Source: CAYPHJ01 sp964410485 (GTDB taxonomy: Bacteria > Desulfobacterota > Binatia > UBA9968). From it: DNA of 38,784 bases. Below are positions 1 to 8,237 of this stretch, piece by piece. The notes under the pieces are model-generated. The model had not been told where the DNA came from. It did no database searches and saw only the letters and a program-made list of their open reading frames with translations. The translations under genes were made by a program, and so were the position numbers. Each line of letters starts with the position of its first letter. Position 1 is the first letter of the stretch. The stretch lies in contig CAYPHJ010000041.1 in assembly GCA_964410485.1 (NCBI GenBank), positions 1 through 38,784 on the forward strand, given 5' to 3'.

Positions 1-425
1 AGCTTCCGGGATTGGGTCACAGGGAGCCCGCCATCGGTAAGCGCACCATTATCGAGGGCTAATCAAAGAGACTCGGATTTTGAATTTTTCGTCGCTCGAT
101 CCGCGGGCTTCGCACGGGTGCGTCTGCGTGTGCCGCAACGTAAATGCAAACCAGCACCGCAACTACCCAGGCCGATCTCAACCCTCTTTCGCTGGCATCC
201 TATCTTTAGGTACCGTGCCATCCCCGACGCCGCTGCGCATAATACAATCCCCATAGTCGAGGCTGCACGGCAGCTACGCGGTTTAGTCCAATCCTTTTTA
301 TCCCCCATCGCACCTAACGGCATCTCTCCATGAACTTGATTACTTCCAGGCTTTAGGGGATAAAACGCTATGCGTTAGGTCGCCACACCATCAGTCGCAA
401 CAATTCCAGAAACGGGGAATCCGAC
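1..425. other. Left-edge region without a convincing gene
   Basis: No open frame here has both a plausible start and recognisable family features. In the third plus frame an open stretch runs from the window edge to a TAA at 60-62 and ends in a polar tail (...AIGKRTIIEG). It could be the last 20 residues of a gene lying outside the window, but it is too short to judge. The remainder to 425 carries only short overlapping frames. A purine-rich ribosome-binding-like stretch (ggggaat) just before 426 belongs to the next gene. Confidence 0.4.
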
Positions 426-1586
426 ATGAACCCATCAGCCGAACTCAAAAATGTCGTGTTTCGTTTGTACGAGACTATGACAAAGGCAGATATGAGTGCC
501 TTTGAACATCTGTTCTTCCGTCAGAGTGGAACCAAACTCAAGGGAACGCTGAAAGAAATGGAAAAAAAAATCATGAAACATTTTGTGACTAGATCAAGAG
601 AACTTGGGCTCGGATCAAGCCGGGGTGCAGTTCGCTGGCCGCTGAATCGCCGCCAGATAAAGGAAAGCAATCTGGCAAGAACCGTCTTGGTTTTCATTGC
701 ACTCACGGCCATCAGTTGTGCGCAGGATAAGCAAGCTGACGCGCCGGCCGCGCGTTCTCTCGGCGCCTATGCCAGCGTTGGAAATGGCACGGTCTCCAGC
801 TATGCCGAGTTTGACAACAGCGGGGCACCCACGGCGGTCGGCATCGTCTTCCAGGCAAGCGCTTTGGACGGCCTTCCCACTGCGCATTCCGACGGGCATC
901 ACTGCTTTGATCGGAACAAGGATGGGAAAGTCGACCCGCAGACGGAGTGCTTCGCTTCCCATGAGTGGATCATCCCGCTGCCCAGCGAGGTGGCTCGGCG
1001 TTCGGAGATTCCGTTTAAATGGGTGGGTCTCAACTGGAACCCTGCTGGACATATCCCTCCAGGAGTGTATGATCTCCCGCACTTTGACGTTCACTTTTAC
1101 ATTGAACCGATCGAGAAAGTCTTAGCCGTGCAGCCCGGGCCCTGCGGACCGGAATTTGTCCGTTGCGATCAATTCGAGCTGGCTATCAAGCCAGTCCCTC
1201 CAAATTACATGCATCCCGACTTCAAAAACGTCGGTGCAGTGGCACCGGCGATGGGTAATCATCTAATTGACCAGACGAGTCCCGAATTCCATGGCAACAA
1301 ATTTACGCGAACATGGATCTATGGCGTCTATGACGGTCGCGTCACCTTCTATGAAGAGATGGTCACGCGAGACTACTTGCTGAGCCAGCCCACCACGTGC
1401 TTCGCGCTAAAATCGCCATCAGCCGTCGCCATCAGGGGCTACTATCCGACTCAGTCGTGTATCCGCTATCTCGCTCAGGTCAACGAGTACACCGTTTCAA
1501 TGGAAGGATTTACGCTGCATGAGGCCAGTGCTCCTGAGCCCATCCCGGTTGAGCTTAATACGACGCAGCCCACATCCTCCCAGTGA
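426..1586 (+). CDS. Predicted lipoprotein, DUF5602/TTHB210-like domain, with abnormal N-terminus
   Basis: Residues from about 105 to 370 look like the DUF5602 / TTHB210-like family. Visible features are a GIVFQASALDGLP segment, an IPLP motif, a GLNWNPAGHIPPGVYDLPHFDVHFY core rich in His, Asp and aromatic residues, and several cysteines. A hydrophobic stretch ending in LTAISC (about residues 86-98) resembles a lipoprotein signal and lipobox, so the mature protein is probably a membrane-anchored extracytoplasmic lipoprotein. Function is unknown. The first 35 residues (NVVFRLYETMTKADMSAFEHLF) instead resemble the start of a SnoaL-like/NTF2-fold protein and have no reason to precede a signal peptide. 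The true start may therefore be internal, for example the ATGs at 558 or 573, with the upstream part a gene remnant joined in frame. Confidence is moderate for the domain and low for the start. Confidence 0.6.
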   Translation: MNPSAELKNVVFRLYETMTKADMSAFEHLFFRQSGTKLKGTLKEMEKKIMKHFVTRSRELGLGSSRGAVRWPLNRRQIKESNLARTVLVFIALTAISCAQDKQADAPAARSLGAYASVGNGTVSSYAEFDNSGAPTAVGIVFQASALDGLPTAHSDGHHCFDRNKDGKVDPQTECFASHEWIIPLPSEVARRSEIPFKWVGLNWNPAGHIPPGVYDLPHFDVHFYIEPIEKVLAVQPGPCGPEFVRCDQFELAIKPVPPNYMHPDFKNVGAVAPAMGNHLIDQTSPEFHGNKFTRTWIYGVYDGRVTFYEEMVTRDYLLSQPTTCFALKSPSAVAIRGYYPTQSCIRYLAQVNEYTVSMEGFTLHEASAPEPIPVELNTTQPTSSQ

Positions 1587-2066
1587 TCTCGTCTGTCCTG
1601 CCGGACCCTTTTAGTCTACAGAAGATGAAGGTGCGTGCGTTCAATTCCGCGGGATTCCTCCCTCCATTTTTGAGTAAGCAGTTGAGCAACAGTGAGTTTC
1701 CCTATTACAAACGCAATGTAAACACTATTCGGTTGCATGAACGTTGTGGGCTCTGTGACCCTGTCGAACAGTATGGACATGGAGATTTTTAGCCTGAGGC
1801 TGAGGATCGAAAGCGAAAAACTATCAGATTGAATCGTTCAAAAAGTTAGAAGCCCGATTCCTGCCCCGGACCGGTGGTGAGGACTGTTTTTTGCCCGGTT
1901 GGTGCGTTGGCGCGCTGGCGCGGTTAAAACTGGGTTGAACTAATCCCCGTGAACATCTAAAAGACGTAAGAATGCATCTTGAACCATTTGAAAGTATTGA
2001 ACGACTTGAACGGTTTGAACGTTTGGAACGGCTTGTCTCTTAGATTCTCTTAGATAAGGAGGCATG
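1587..2066. other. 480-bp intergenic region
   Basis: No supported gene. A 69-codon plus-strand frame from 1583 has no family resemblance, no clear ribosome binding site and an atypical composition. The right half contains a 9-bp periodic array (separate entry) and then the TAAGGAGG ribosome binding site of the next gene. Confidence 0.5.
1979..2032 (+). repeat. 9-bp tandem array, six units of TTGAACNNN
   Basis: TTGAAC (or one-mismatch variants TTGAAA and TGGAAC) starts at 1979, 1988, 1997, 2006, 2015 and 2024, exactly every 9 bp, with the three bases between units variable. The array ends about 25 bp before the ribosome binding site of the LVIVD gene. It could be a regulatory array or a neutral low-complexity spacer; sequence alone does not decide. 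Confidence 0.7.
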
Positions 2067-3287
2067 ATGCCGACGTACAAGCAAGAAATTAGGAATATGA
2101 AACTGATTTCACATCACGACTTAAATGGATTCGGGAACGCCGGCGAAGGAGTTGCTCTTCAGCAACTTTCCGATGGGCGGCGCATCTTCTGGATTGCGCA
2201 CGAAAGCGCTCCCAAAGATGTCACCGCTTTGGACGTGACGGACCTGGCCAATCCGAAAATCATACTGCAGACCGACTTGCCGTATTCATACCTGCGCTCG
2301 AACTCGCTGGCGGTGCTCGACGAGTTATTGTTGGTGGCCTATCAGTCGAACAAGCCGGGACTGCCTGGCGTTGGCATGGGAGTCTATGACATTAAAAATC
2401 CATCAGAGCCGAAGCGCATCGGATTTTTCGACACATCTGGCCCTTACTCCCGGGGCGTCCATTGTCTCTGGTTTGTCGACGGCGAGTACGCGCATCTCTC
2501 GACCGGCGCGGCTGACTTCCAACCGCGCAACCAGCTGGACGATCAGTTCTACATGATTGTCGACATGAAAAACCCCACTCGTCCCACGGAGTCGGGGCGT
2601 TGGTGGCTTCCCGGCATCCGCGAAGGGGACGAAGCGCCCATGCCCGAGCGCCATCCGCGGTTCGACAGTGGTCACCGCGTGCACAATACCAATGTCTATC
2701 CGCAGCGCCCCGACCGGGCCTATGCGGGCTGGCTCGATTCGGGGTTCCTTATCCTCGATATTTCGGATAAGTCGCATCCCCGGATGATTAGCCAGATCGA
2801 CCACCATCCGCCCTTTGCGGGGTTCACCCACACGGTTTTGCCTCTCTTCAGCCGTAACCTCTTGGTGGTCACCGACGAGGCCAACCCCGGCTTCGAACAT
2901 TGCGAGGACTATCCCAAGCTGGCCTGGCTGGTGGACGCGCGGGTAGAATCCAACCCTGTGATGATCGGCAGCCTGCCGCTGCCCGACAAGGAAGACTTCG
3001 GCAATCGTCCCGGTCGATTCGGCGCGCACAATGTGCACGAGAATCAGCCGCTGCCGCTTTCTTTCCAGTCGGACCACCTGGTGTTCGGGGCCTTCTTCAA
3101 CGCCGGAGTGCGCGTCTACGATACGAGCAATCCCTACCAACCCAAGGAAGTGGCTCACTTTGTGCCGCAGGTGCCTTCCACAGCACGCGCCAATTCAGTC
3201 AATGACGTATACGTGGACGAGAACAGGATTGTTTATGCCGTCGACCGATTGAAGGGAGGGCTGTACATCCTGGAGTTGACCATCTAA
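2067..3287 (+). CDS. LVIVD-repeat beta-propeller protein
   Basis: A 406-residue protein built from repeated units of the type DVTDLANPK, DIKNPSEPKRIG, DMKNPTRPTESG, DISDKSHPRMIS and DTSNPYQPKEVA. This is the signature of LVIVD-repeat proteins, which are expected to form a beta-propeller. No signal peptide is visible, so it is probably cytoplasmic. A His-rich stretch (DHHPPFAGFTHT) and a conserved-looking GAHNVHENQ motif could bind metal or ligand. No enzymatic activity is established for the family. Start: AGGAGG lies at 2057-2062; the ATG at 2067 has better spacing than the adjacent ATG at 2064. No operon partner is obvious; the zinc-ribbon gene follows after 51 bp. Confidence 0.8.
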   Translation: MPTYKQEIRNMKLISHHDLNGFGNAGEGVALQQLSDGRRIFWIAHESAPKDVTALDVTDLANPKIILQTDLPYSYLRSNSLAVLDELLLVAYQSNKPGLPGVGMGVYDIKNPSEPKRIGFFDTSGPYSRGVHCLWFVDGEYAHLSTGAADFQPRNQLDDQFYMIVDMKNPTRPTESGRWWLPGIREGDEAPMPERHPRFDSGHRVHNTNVYPQRPDRAYAGWLDSGFLILDISDKSHPRMISQIDHHPPFAGFTHTVLPLFSRNLLVVTDEANPGFEHCEDYPKLAWLVDARVESNPVMIGSLPLPDKEDFGNRPGRFGAHNVHENQPLPLSFQSDHLVFGAFFNAGVRVYDTSNPYQPKEVAHFVPQVPSTARANSVNDVYVDENRIVYAVDRLKGGLYILELTI

Positions 3288-3338
3288 CTCATCGCGAGAG
3301 TTGCTTCGCTGTTTGATTGACGCTGTGCTGACGGAAGT

Positions 3339-3572
3339 ATGACATCTTGCCCCCACACTACATTGGAATTGCTGCCTCAGCCGCAAAATCGCTTGCGCTG
3401 CCGGCGCTGCCATTTGACCCTGGAGAAAACAGAGTTAATCGACGGCTATTGCCCTGAGTGTTTCGATCGGGACGGCGTCCGGCGTTACGAGTTCGAGGAA
3501 CTGGCGGCGGTTCAAAACCCCGCGTCTCGCTACCGCTGCGAAGAATGCGGCGTCATTATCACCAGCGTATAG
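3339..3572 (+). CDS. Small double zinc-ribbon protein
   Basis: A 77-residue protein with three CxxC pairs: CRRC, CPEC and CEEC. An additional Cys near the N-terminus (SCPHTTLEL) is followed by a His. The spacing suggests at least one structural zinc ribbon of four cysteines; the third pair near the C-terminus (RCEECGVII) may complete a second site with the N-terminal Cys/His. Such proteins usually mediate nucleic-acid or protein contacts; no specific function can be assigned. It has an acGGAAG ribosome binding site before the ATG. It lies 51 bp after the LVIVD gene on the same strand and may be cotranscribed. Confidence 0.6.
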   Translation: MTSCPHTTLELLPQPQNRLRCRRCHLTLEKTELIDGYCPECFDRDGVRRYEFEELAAVQNPASRYRCEECGVIITSV

Positions 3573-3655
3573 TGGCCTTGCGCAAGGCATGCGCCTGTCC
3601 GGCACGGTACGTCTTCCTTCGAGCCGGACCTCGGTAAACGGACACCCAACATGCA

Positions 3656-4180
3656 TCAATTTGGCATGACGAGAAAGAAGGCGACGTAAACGAGCGTCCA
3701 GGAGGTGAGCAAAATGGTCAGCGGCTGAGCGCGCACTCCAAGATGCTTCAACCCCCGTAGCGCGTAGTGGCAGATTGTCGTGACTGCCACGAAGCGGATC
3801 AGGCGCGCGGGGATGCTGACCAAGAGGAACCAGAAAAACGGAAAACCGGCCGGAGCCGCTTGCGCCGCGTAAAGCTTGTAGGGAGTACCGCTCAACGGGC
3901 CGAATATAATCGCCCATTCGCCGAAATGGTTTAAGTCCTCCCGCACTCGCGTTATCATCTCGGCACTGACCGCGGGAGTTTTTTCTAAAACGAACATGGC
4001 GCCTGTGGGATCTAACGACCCCCAGAAATACAGGATCGATCCCCCAGCCATTGCGCCAGCCACACAGTAAAGGCAAGCGATCAGTCCCCGATGCAACTTG
4101 TCGCGCCCGGCGATGCTGGCCCACAGATCCGGGACAATAAAAAACAATGTCGCTTCGGCAAAGCCCCACAGTAAGGCCAT
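3656..4180 (-). CDS. Small VTT/DedA-like membrane protein
   Basis: A 174-residue polytopic membrane protein with about four hydrophobic segments. Features resembling the SNARE-associated/VTT (DedA, YqaA) family are an N-terminal GFAEATLFFIVPD, a central IIFGPLSGTPYKLYAAQA re-entrant-like segment and a following FFWFLLVSIPARLIRF helix. DedA/VTT proteins are linked to lipid scrambling or transport in other organisms. The start at 4180 is preferred over 4195 because a GGGAG motif sits 8 bases before it. It begins 5 bp after the plsC stop, so it is the last gene of the four-gene lipid cluster. A role in handling the lipid made by the upstream enzymes is inference from context. Confidence 0.7.
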   Translation of the reverse strand: MALLWGFAEATLFFIVPDLWASIAGRDKLHRGLIACLYCVAGAMAGGSILYFWGSLDPTGAMFVLEKTPAVSAEMITRVREDLNHFGEWAIIFGPLSGTPYKLYAAQAAPAGFPFFWFLLVSIPARLIRFVAVTTICHYALRGLKHLGVRAQPLTILLTSWTLVYVAFFLVMPN

Positions 4181-4185
4181 GAGAT

Positions 4186-4827
4186 TTACTCCCATGTCGG
4201 GAAATGACCTTCTGCGGAAAGCGCGGCCATCCGCTCATCCAGCTGACGCATGTAGCTTCTGCGGTCGCCAGTCCAGGCGATAGTCTCGCCCACAAAGACA
4301 TCGCAGAAAAAGGGCACCAGTATGGCTTCACCTTTCGGCAATGCCTTGCCTAGACCGTGGAGATAAACAGGGATGACGGGCACATCGGGAAAGCGTTCGG
4401 CGATTCTGGCGACACCGCCCTTGAACTGCGACAGGCGTTCCGGCTCGCCGCGGCTGCCCTCGGGAAACAGTATTAAAATCTTGCCCGCCGCAAGCGCTTC
4501 GAAACAGGGTAAAAGCGGATTTTCCTCGTTCCTGGACGGTATGCGCCGGAGCGGCAGAATTCCCACGATATTGAGAGCGAACCAGGCAAGTATCCGTGAA
4601 CGGAAAAAATAGTCCACGGCGGCGACGGGCGTTACCAGCGGCAAGAGCTTCGACGGCAGTAAGGAAATCAAAACCATCGTATCCAGATGGCTGTTGTGAT
4701 TGGCAATAATTATTGCAGAGCCCTTTTGCGGCAGTCTTTCGCGGTGGCGCACGTTAAGGCCCAGAACGATCATGACGATCGCCTTGACGATGACCGTATA
4801 AAACAGAAAGCGCAGCAACTTAATCAT
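4186..4827 (-). CDS. plsC: 1-acyl-glycerol-3-phosphate acyltransferase (PlsC family)
   Basis: A 213-residue lysophosphatidate acyltransferase-like protein. It has an N-terminal membrane segment (LLRFLFYTVIVKAIVMIV), the catalytic HX4D motif in IIIANHNSHLDTMV, the substrate-binding motif LILFPEGSRGEPERLSQFKGG, and a VPVIPVYLHGL block. The expected activity is transfer of a fatty acyl group to the sn-2 position of a lysophospholipid, at the inner membrane. The start at 4827 (MIKLLRF) lies 1 bp after the upstream stop and removes a non-conserved 28-residue extension. The position between a CdsA-like enzyme and a VTT protein points to a dedicated phospholipid pathway. Family assignment is secure; the substrate is unknown. 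Confidence 0.88.
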   Translation of the reverse strand: MIKLLRFLFYTVIVKAIVMIVLGLNVRHRERLPQKGSAIIIANHNSHLDTMVLISLLPSKLLPLVTPVAAVDYFFRSRILAWFALNIVGILPLRRIPSRNEENPLLPCFEALAAGKILILFPEGSRGEPERLSQFKGGVARIAERFPDVPVIPVYLHGLGKALPKGEAILVPFFCDVFVGETIAWTGDRRSYMRQLDERMAALSAEGHFPTWE

Positions 4828-4828
4828 C

Positions 4829-5767
4829 TCAGTAATAGAAGTAATGGACGAAATGAAAAAAGAGCGGCGCGGTGTACGTAAGGCTATCGATGCGGTCCAT
4901 GATGCCGCCATGCCCCGGGAGCAAGTTGCTGCTGTCCTTTATCCCGATATCCCGCTTTAGCGCCGAGATTGTCACGTCGCCAACGAATCCCGCTACGCTA
5001 ATGAGAAGACCGGCAAACAACGCGGCTCGTAAACTCAACGGCGTCAATAAATCCGCCAAGAGAATGGCCAGTATCGTGCTCGTAGCTACGCCGCCCAAAA
5101 AGCCTTCCCAGGTCTTGTTTGGGCTCACCTTGGGAACGATTTTATGCCTGCCCAGCGTCTTCCCCCACAGGTACTGAGCGACGTCGTTAAACTGAGTCAG
5201 AAATACGAGATAAAGCACCAGCCCGGCGCCGCCCGCTACCGGGTTGTTCGTGTCGGGCAGAACTAAAAGATATGCCACGTGGCTGAGACTGAACACCATG
5301 ATCATGATGCCCCAGTGCAGCGTTCCCGCAGCGCGGAGAAACTCTTTGGTCTCGCCGATCATCACCATGCGTAGCGGCAAAAAGAGAAAGACATACACGG
5401 GAATAAAGATGATGAACATGCCGTACCATGCTGTGGCGATCCAATAGTATTGAACCGGAATGGACAGATAAGCCCAGAACAGCACCCGCCGGTCAGCGCG
5501 GCGGGTAGGGATAATGGATAAAAATTCCTTGAGCGCAAGAAAGCTGATGAAGGCGAAGAAGATTAGTGAGATCGTCCGACTCAACGCAAGAGCGCCAGTA
5601 AAAAGCGTGACGATGACCCACCAGGAGCGAACACGCTGAACCATTTCACCGTAATTCGCCTCATCCGTATGTCGTCTAATCACGGGCAAGATCACCGATG
5701 CCGCGAGCAGAATTCCGTACAGGCCCGCAAGAGACCACAAGACGTTTGGGCTGACTTCGAAAGTCAT
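4829..5767 (-). CDS. ynbB: CdsA-family phosphatidate cytidylyltransferase, YnbB-like
   Basis: A 312-residue integral membrane protein with about eight hydrophobic segments. The C-terminal CDS signature is complete: KVSPNKTWEGFLGG, then VGDVTISALKRDIGIKDSSNLLPGHGGIMDRIDSL with the conserved Asp residues. The expected reaction is phosphatidate + CTP to CDP-diacylglycerol + PPi. From memory, the central part (LTQFNDVAQYLWGKTLGRHKIVPKVSP) and the overall length match E. coli YnbB rather than housekeeping CdsA. The start at 5767 overlaps the upstream ynbA-like stop as ATGA, indicating translational coupling. It is probably a second, specialised CDP-DAG synthase feeding the neighbouring phosphotransferase. 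Confidence 0.85.
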   Translation of the reverse strand: MTFEVSPNVLWSLAGLYGILLAASVILPVIRRHTDEANYGEMVQRVRSWWVIVTLFTGALALSRTISLIFFAFISFLALKEFLSIIPTRRADRRVLFWAYLSIPVQYYWIATAWYGMFIIFIPVYVFLFLPLRMVMIGETKEFLRAAGTLHWGIMIMVFSLSHVAYLLVLPDTNNPVAGGAGLVLYLVFLTQFNDVAQYLWGKTLGRHKIVPKVSPNKTWEGFLGGVATSTILAILLADLLTPLSLRAALFAGLLISVAGFVGDVTISALKRDIGIKDSSNLLPGHGGIMDRIDSLTYTAPLFFHFVHYFYY

Positions 5768-6372
5768 CGCGCAGCGTCCCCCAAGCTGCGGCGCGCTCGG
5801 TTCGCGATTGTGACGACCAATAGCGCCGCCGTGATGATAAGGAAGAAATTCACCCACGAATCTGGCCGAGCGCCCAGTCCCAGAGCCAAGCCAGTAAATC
5901 CAAAGACGAATGCCCGATCGCTCTTTCCCATCGGGCCGTCATAGCGCCGCTCTGCGCCGATCTGTATGCCAACTACGCCGGCCAGCTCACTGACAATCGC
6001 AAGAATGACTACGATCACGACACACTCGGCACTCACCCCCGGAATCAAGCAAAACGGCAGATAAAGTGCGATGTCCGACAAGACGTCGCCCAACTCGTTG
6101 AGAATCACGCCCAACGCGCTCTTCATGTGATGTTCGCGAGCCAACATGCCATCGATGGCGTTCAATGCCATTCGTAAAAACAGCACAACCGGGACGAAAA
6201 GGAGCGGCCAACGCTCTTCTGGATGGAGCGCTATGGCAAAGCCGGCGACAAATGAGAGCAGCAAGGCAGCGAGCGTGATCTGATTAGCGGTCACGCAGGT
6301 TCTCGCGAGAGACGCCACAACAGGTCTCAACAGAGTTTGGAATTTGGGCTTAAGGTCATAGACGGAGGCCAT
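5764..6372 (-). CDS. ynbA: CDP-alcohol phosphatidyltransferase, YnbA-like
   Basis: A 202-residue membrane protein with about six hydrophobic segments. The CDP-alcohol phosphotransferase core reads RMALNAIDGMLAREHHMKS, then LNELGDVLSDIALY. The usual D-x2-D-G-x2-A-R-x8-G-x3-D-x3-D is thus present with the first Asp as Asn and the central Gly displaced, a form I recall in E. coli YnbA, whose N-terminus (YxxKPxFQxLLRP) also resembles this protein. It should condense CDP-diacylglycerol with an alcohol to give a phospholipid; the alcohol is unknown. The start at 6372 (ATG) is chosen over a TTG at 6393 because the family begins near this residue. It is the first gene of the minus-strand lipid operon. 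Confidence 0.83.
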   Translation of the reverse strand: MASVYDLKPKFQTLLRPVVASLARTCVTANQITLAALLLSFVAGFAIALHPEERWPLLFVPVVLFLRMALNAIDGMLAREHHMKSALGVILNELGDVLSDIALYLPFCLIPGVSAECVVIVVILAIVSELAGVVGIQIGAERRYDGPMGKSDRAFVFGFTGLALGLGARPDSWVNFFLIITAALLVVTIANRARRSLGDAAR

Positions 6373-6728
6373 TTGCCTTCTGCCCAACCGCAACGTTTAT
6401 GCCATGAAAAATACCTCGGTTATCCGCGCACCAATGGATCTAAGATTTGGATAACCGCCCAAACCTTTAGGCGGTTAAGCCAAGCCAGCTAGGCACAGCA
6501 AGTGCCAGGGACACCCGAGCCTGAAGATGTGTTTTTTTGCCCTCATTTCACCACCGTGCGGCAGCTCAGGTACAAGCATTGCCTTTGCTCCAGTACTCTG
6601 TCGCACGTAGCTCGACGTCTACCCATCGGCCGTGCTATAGGCAGACATCGTATTCACAAACCGTTTTGCGCTCCGAGAACCTTTGTCTCCCGCGCCCAAC
6701 TACGGAGTTTCCTCTGCAGTCACGATCC
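6373..6728. other. Divergent intergenic region between ynbA-like and MFS genes
   Basis: About 356 bp separate two divergently transcribed units and should carry both promoters. An open frame continues upstream of the MFS start to 6537, but its residues are not transporter-like. A short inverted repeat (CCTTTAGGCGG / CCGCCTAAAGG-like, around 6450-6475) is visible; no clear -35/-10 pair could be assigned. Confidence 0.4.
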
Positions 6729-8042
6729 GTGAAACAAGAACAAGAGCAACCACCGGCCGATTCCTTAGCTGACACAGCCGCAGATATATCCCTGTGGCGT
6801 CCGCTGCAGGCGTTGTTGGGACTGCGGGCACTGGAGGCGCTCAAACACCGCGAGTTTCGCTTGCTCTGGTATGGGCAGGTGTTCACGTCGATGGCGACCT
6901 GGATGGATTCCATCGCGCGCGGCTGGCTGATCTATGAGCTGACCGACTCGGCTTTTCAGCTCGGGCTGGTGCGGGGCGTGCAAGCGATCCCCACTCTCCT
7001 GCTTTCCCCGATCGCCGGCAGCGCCGCCGATCTCTACTCGCGCAAGACCCAGATCCTGATCGCGCAGCTCGTCGATGGTTTGCTCTACGCCTGGATCGCG
7101 GCGATGATTTTCACCGGCAAGATCCTGCCCTGGCATGTCTACATCACCTCCCTCGGGCTCGCCACGATGCAGGCGTTTCAGCTGCCGTCCAGATCCGCTA
7201 TGGTTTCCGACTCCGTGCCGCCGGGTCGTTTGACCAACGCCATGGGACTCAACGCGGTGGTGTTCAACTCGGCGCGCAGCGCCGGGCCGGCACTGGCGGG
7301 CATTGTTATCACTCTGTACGGCACCGCCGGCTCGTATTCGGTCCAGGCGATTTTTTTTCTCCTGGCCACAATCTGGACGATGATGCTCCGCCCGCCGCGG
7401 CGCGTTGCCGCAACAACTGACGCTCTCGCCGGGCACGGCAAGGCCTTCGGGCGGAGCATTCTCGAAGGCTGGAAATTTAGTTGGAAAAATTACGAAGTGC
7501 GGGTTGGTCTTTTGGTGGCGTCTATTGCGATGTTTTTGATGATCCCGTTCACCACGCTGTTGCCCGTGTTTGCGCGCGACATCCTCCAGGTCGGCGCGCA
7601 CGGCCAGGGAATCCTTCTCACTTGCATGGGAGTCGGCGCGCTCTTTAGCTCTGTGCTGGTGGCCTTCTTGGGCGACCGTATCTCGCGCGGGCCGGTGATG
7701 ATCGGAGGCGTCGGTCTGTACGGCATTTTGCTGGTTGTTTTTTCGTTTTCCTCTTCGTTTGTGCTCTCAATGGCGACGATGTTCATGATTGGTCTTTGTC
7801 ACGTGACCTCCCACGCGCTGATTCAAATCATTGTTCAATCCTATTCCCCCTCGGAGTTCCGTGGCCGGACTATGGCGATCTTTCACATGACTCAGGTGAT
7901 TTTGGTGCTGGGCGCCATGTTCATCGGCGGATTGGCGTCGCTCGTCGGCGCGCGCTGGGCGGCGGCCTCGATGAGTCTCGTAGGCACGATCGCGATGTTT
8001 GCGATCTTTGTGCTGATGCCGCGCGCGCGGAAGATACGATGA
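6729..8042 (+). CDS. Major facilitator superfamily transporter (MFS_3-type exporter)
   Basis: A protein of about 437 residues with a start of HREFRLLWYGQVFTSMATWMDSIARGWLIYELT, the recognisable opening of the MFS_3 / enterobactin-exporter-like group. It has roughly 12 transmembrane helices and a loop 2-3 motif AGSAADLYSRKT (G-x3-D-x2-R-K type). It should be an inner-membrane exporter, substrate unknown. The start is uncertain. The frame is open back to 6537, but the first 64 codons there are Ser/Arg-rich and unlike the family, so GTG 6729 is preferred despite no strong ribosome binding site. No operon partner follows; a hairpin repeat and a gene remnant lie downstream. Confidence 0.85.
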   Translation: MKQEQEQPPADSLADTAADISLWRPLQALLGLRALEALKHREFRLLWYGQVFTSMATWMDSIARGWLIYELTDSAFQLGLVRGVQAIPTLLLSPIAGSAADLYSRKTQILIAQLVDGLLYAWIAAMIFTGKILPWHVYITSLGLATMQAFQLPSRSAMVSDSVPPGRLTNAMGLNAVVFNSARSAGPALAGIVITLYGTAGSYSVQAIFFLLATIWTMMLRPPRRVAATTDALAGHGKAFGRSILEGWKFSWKNYEVRVGLLVASIAMFLMIPFTTLLPVFARDILQVGAHGQGILLTCMGVGALFSSVLVAFLGDRISRGPVMIGGVGLYGILLVVFSFSSSFVLSMATMFMIGLCHVTSHALIQIIVQSYSPSEFRGRTMAIFHMTQVILVLGAMFIGGLASLVGARWAAASMSLVGTIAMFAIFVLMPRARKIR

Positions 8043-8140
8043 GGCGAATGATCGGGAGGAATGAACGTTGTCACCAAACCACCTCGTCGGATACTTTCCA
8101 CCCAAAAGAGCGATGCAGGGCGCACCCCCACTCTTGTCCA

Positions 8141-8231
8141 AAATCTCCCCTGGCCCCTCTTTGCTAAAGAGGGGAAATGGTCCGCGAAGGCAATTTCCCC
8201 CTTTGAAAAAGGGAAATTTAAGGGGGATTTT
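8141..8231. repeat. Palindromic intergenic repeat, two hairpins flanked by AAATCTCCCC/GGGGGATTT
   Basis: The outer arms AAATCTCCCC (8141-8150) and GGGGGATTT (8222-8230) are inverted. Inside, CCCCTCTTT-gct-AAAGAGGGG (8154-8174) is a perfect 9-bp hairpin, and a second imperfect hairpin TTTCCCCCTTTGAAAAAGGGAAA follows. A related copy is at 38688-38742, so this is a dispersed REP/MITE-like element. It may also act as a transcription terminator after the MFS gene. Confidence 0.75.
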
Positions 8232-8237
8232 CTTAGC

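Noticed and set aside
1583..1792. 69-codon plus-strand ORF after the lipoprotein gene
   Set aside because: No ribosome binding site, no family resemblance and irregular composition.
2403..3158. 251-codon minus-strand ORF inside the LVIVD gene
   Set aside because: It is a shadow frame of a well-supported plus-strand gene and has no recognisable domain.
3435..4331. 298-codon minus-strand ORF over the VTT/plsC genes
   Set aside because: It overlaps two genes with clear family motifs in another frame; its own translation is Arg/Ser/Gly-rich and featureless.
6765..7601. 278-codon minus-strand ORF inside the MFS gene
   Set aside because: It is rich in His, Arg and Gln as expected of antisense to a membrane protein gene, with no domain.
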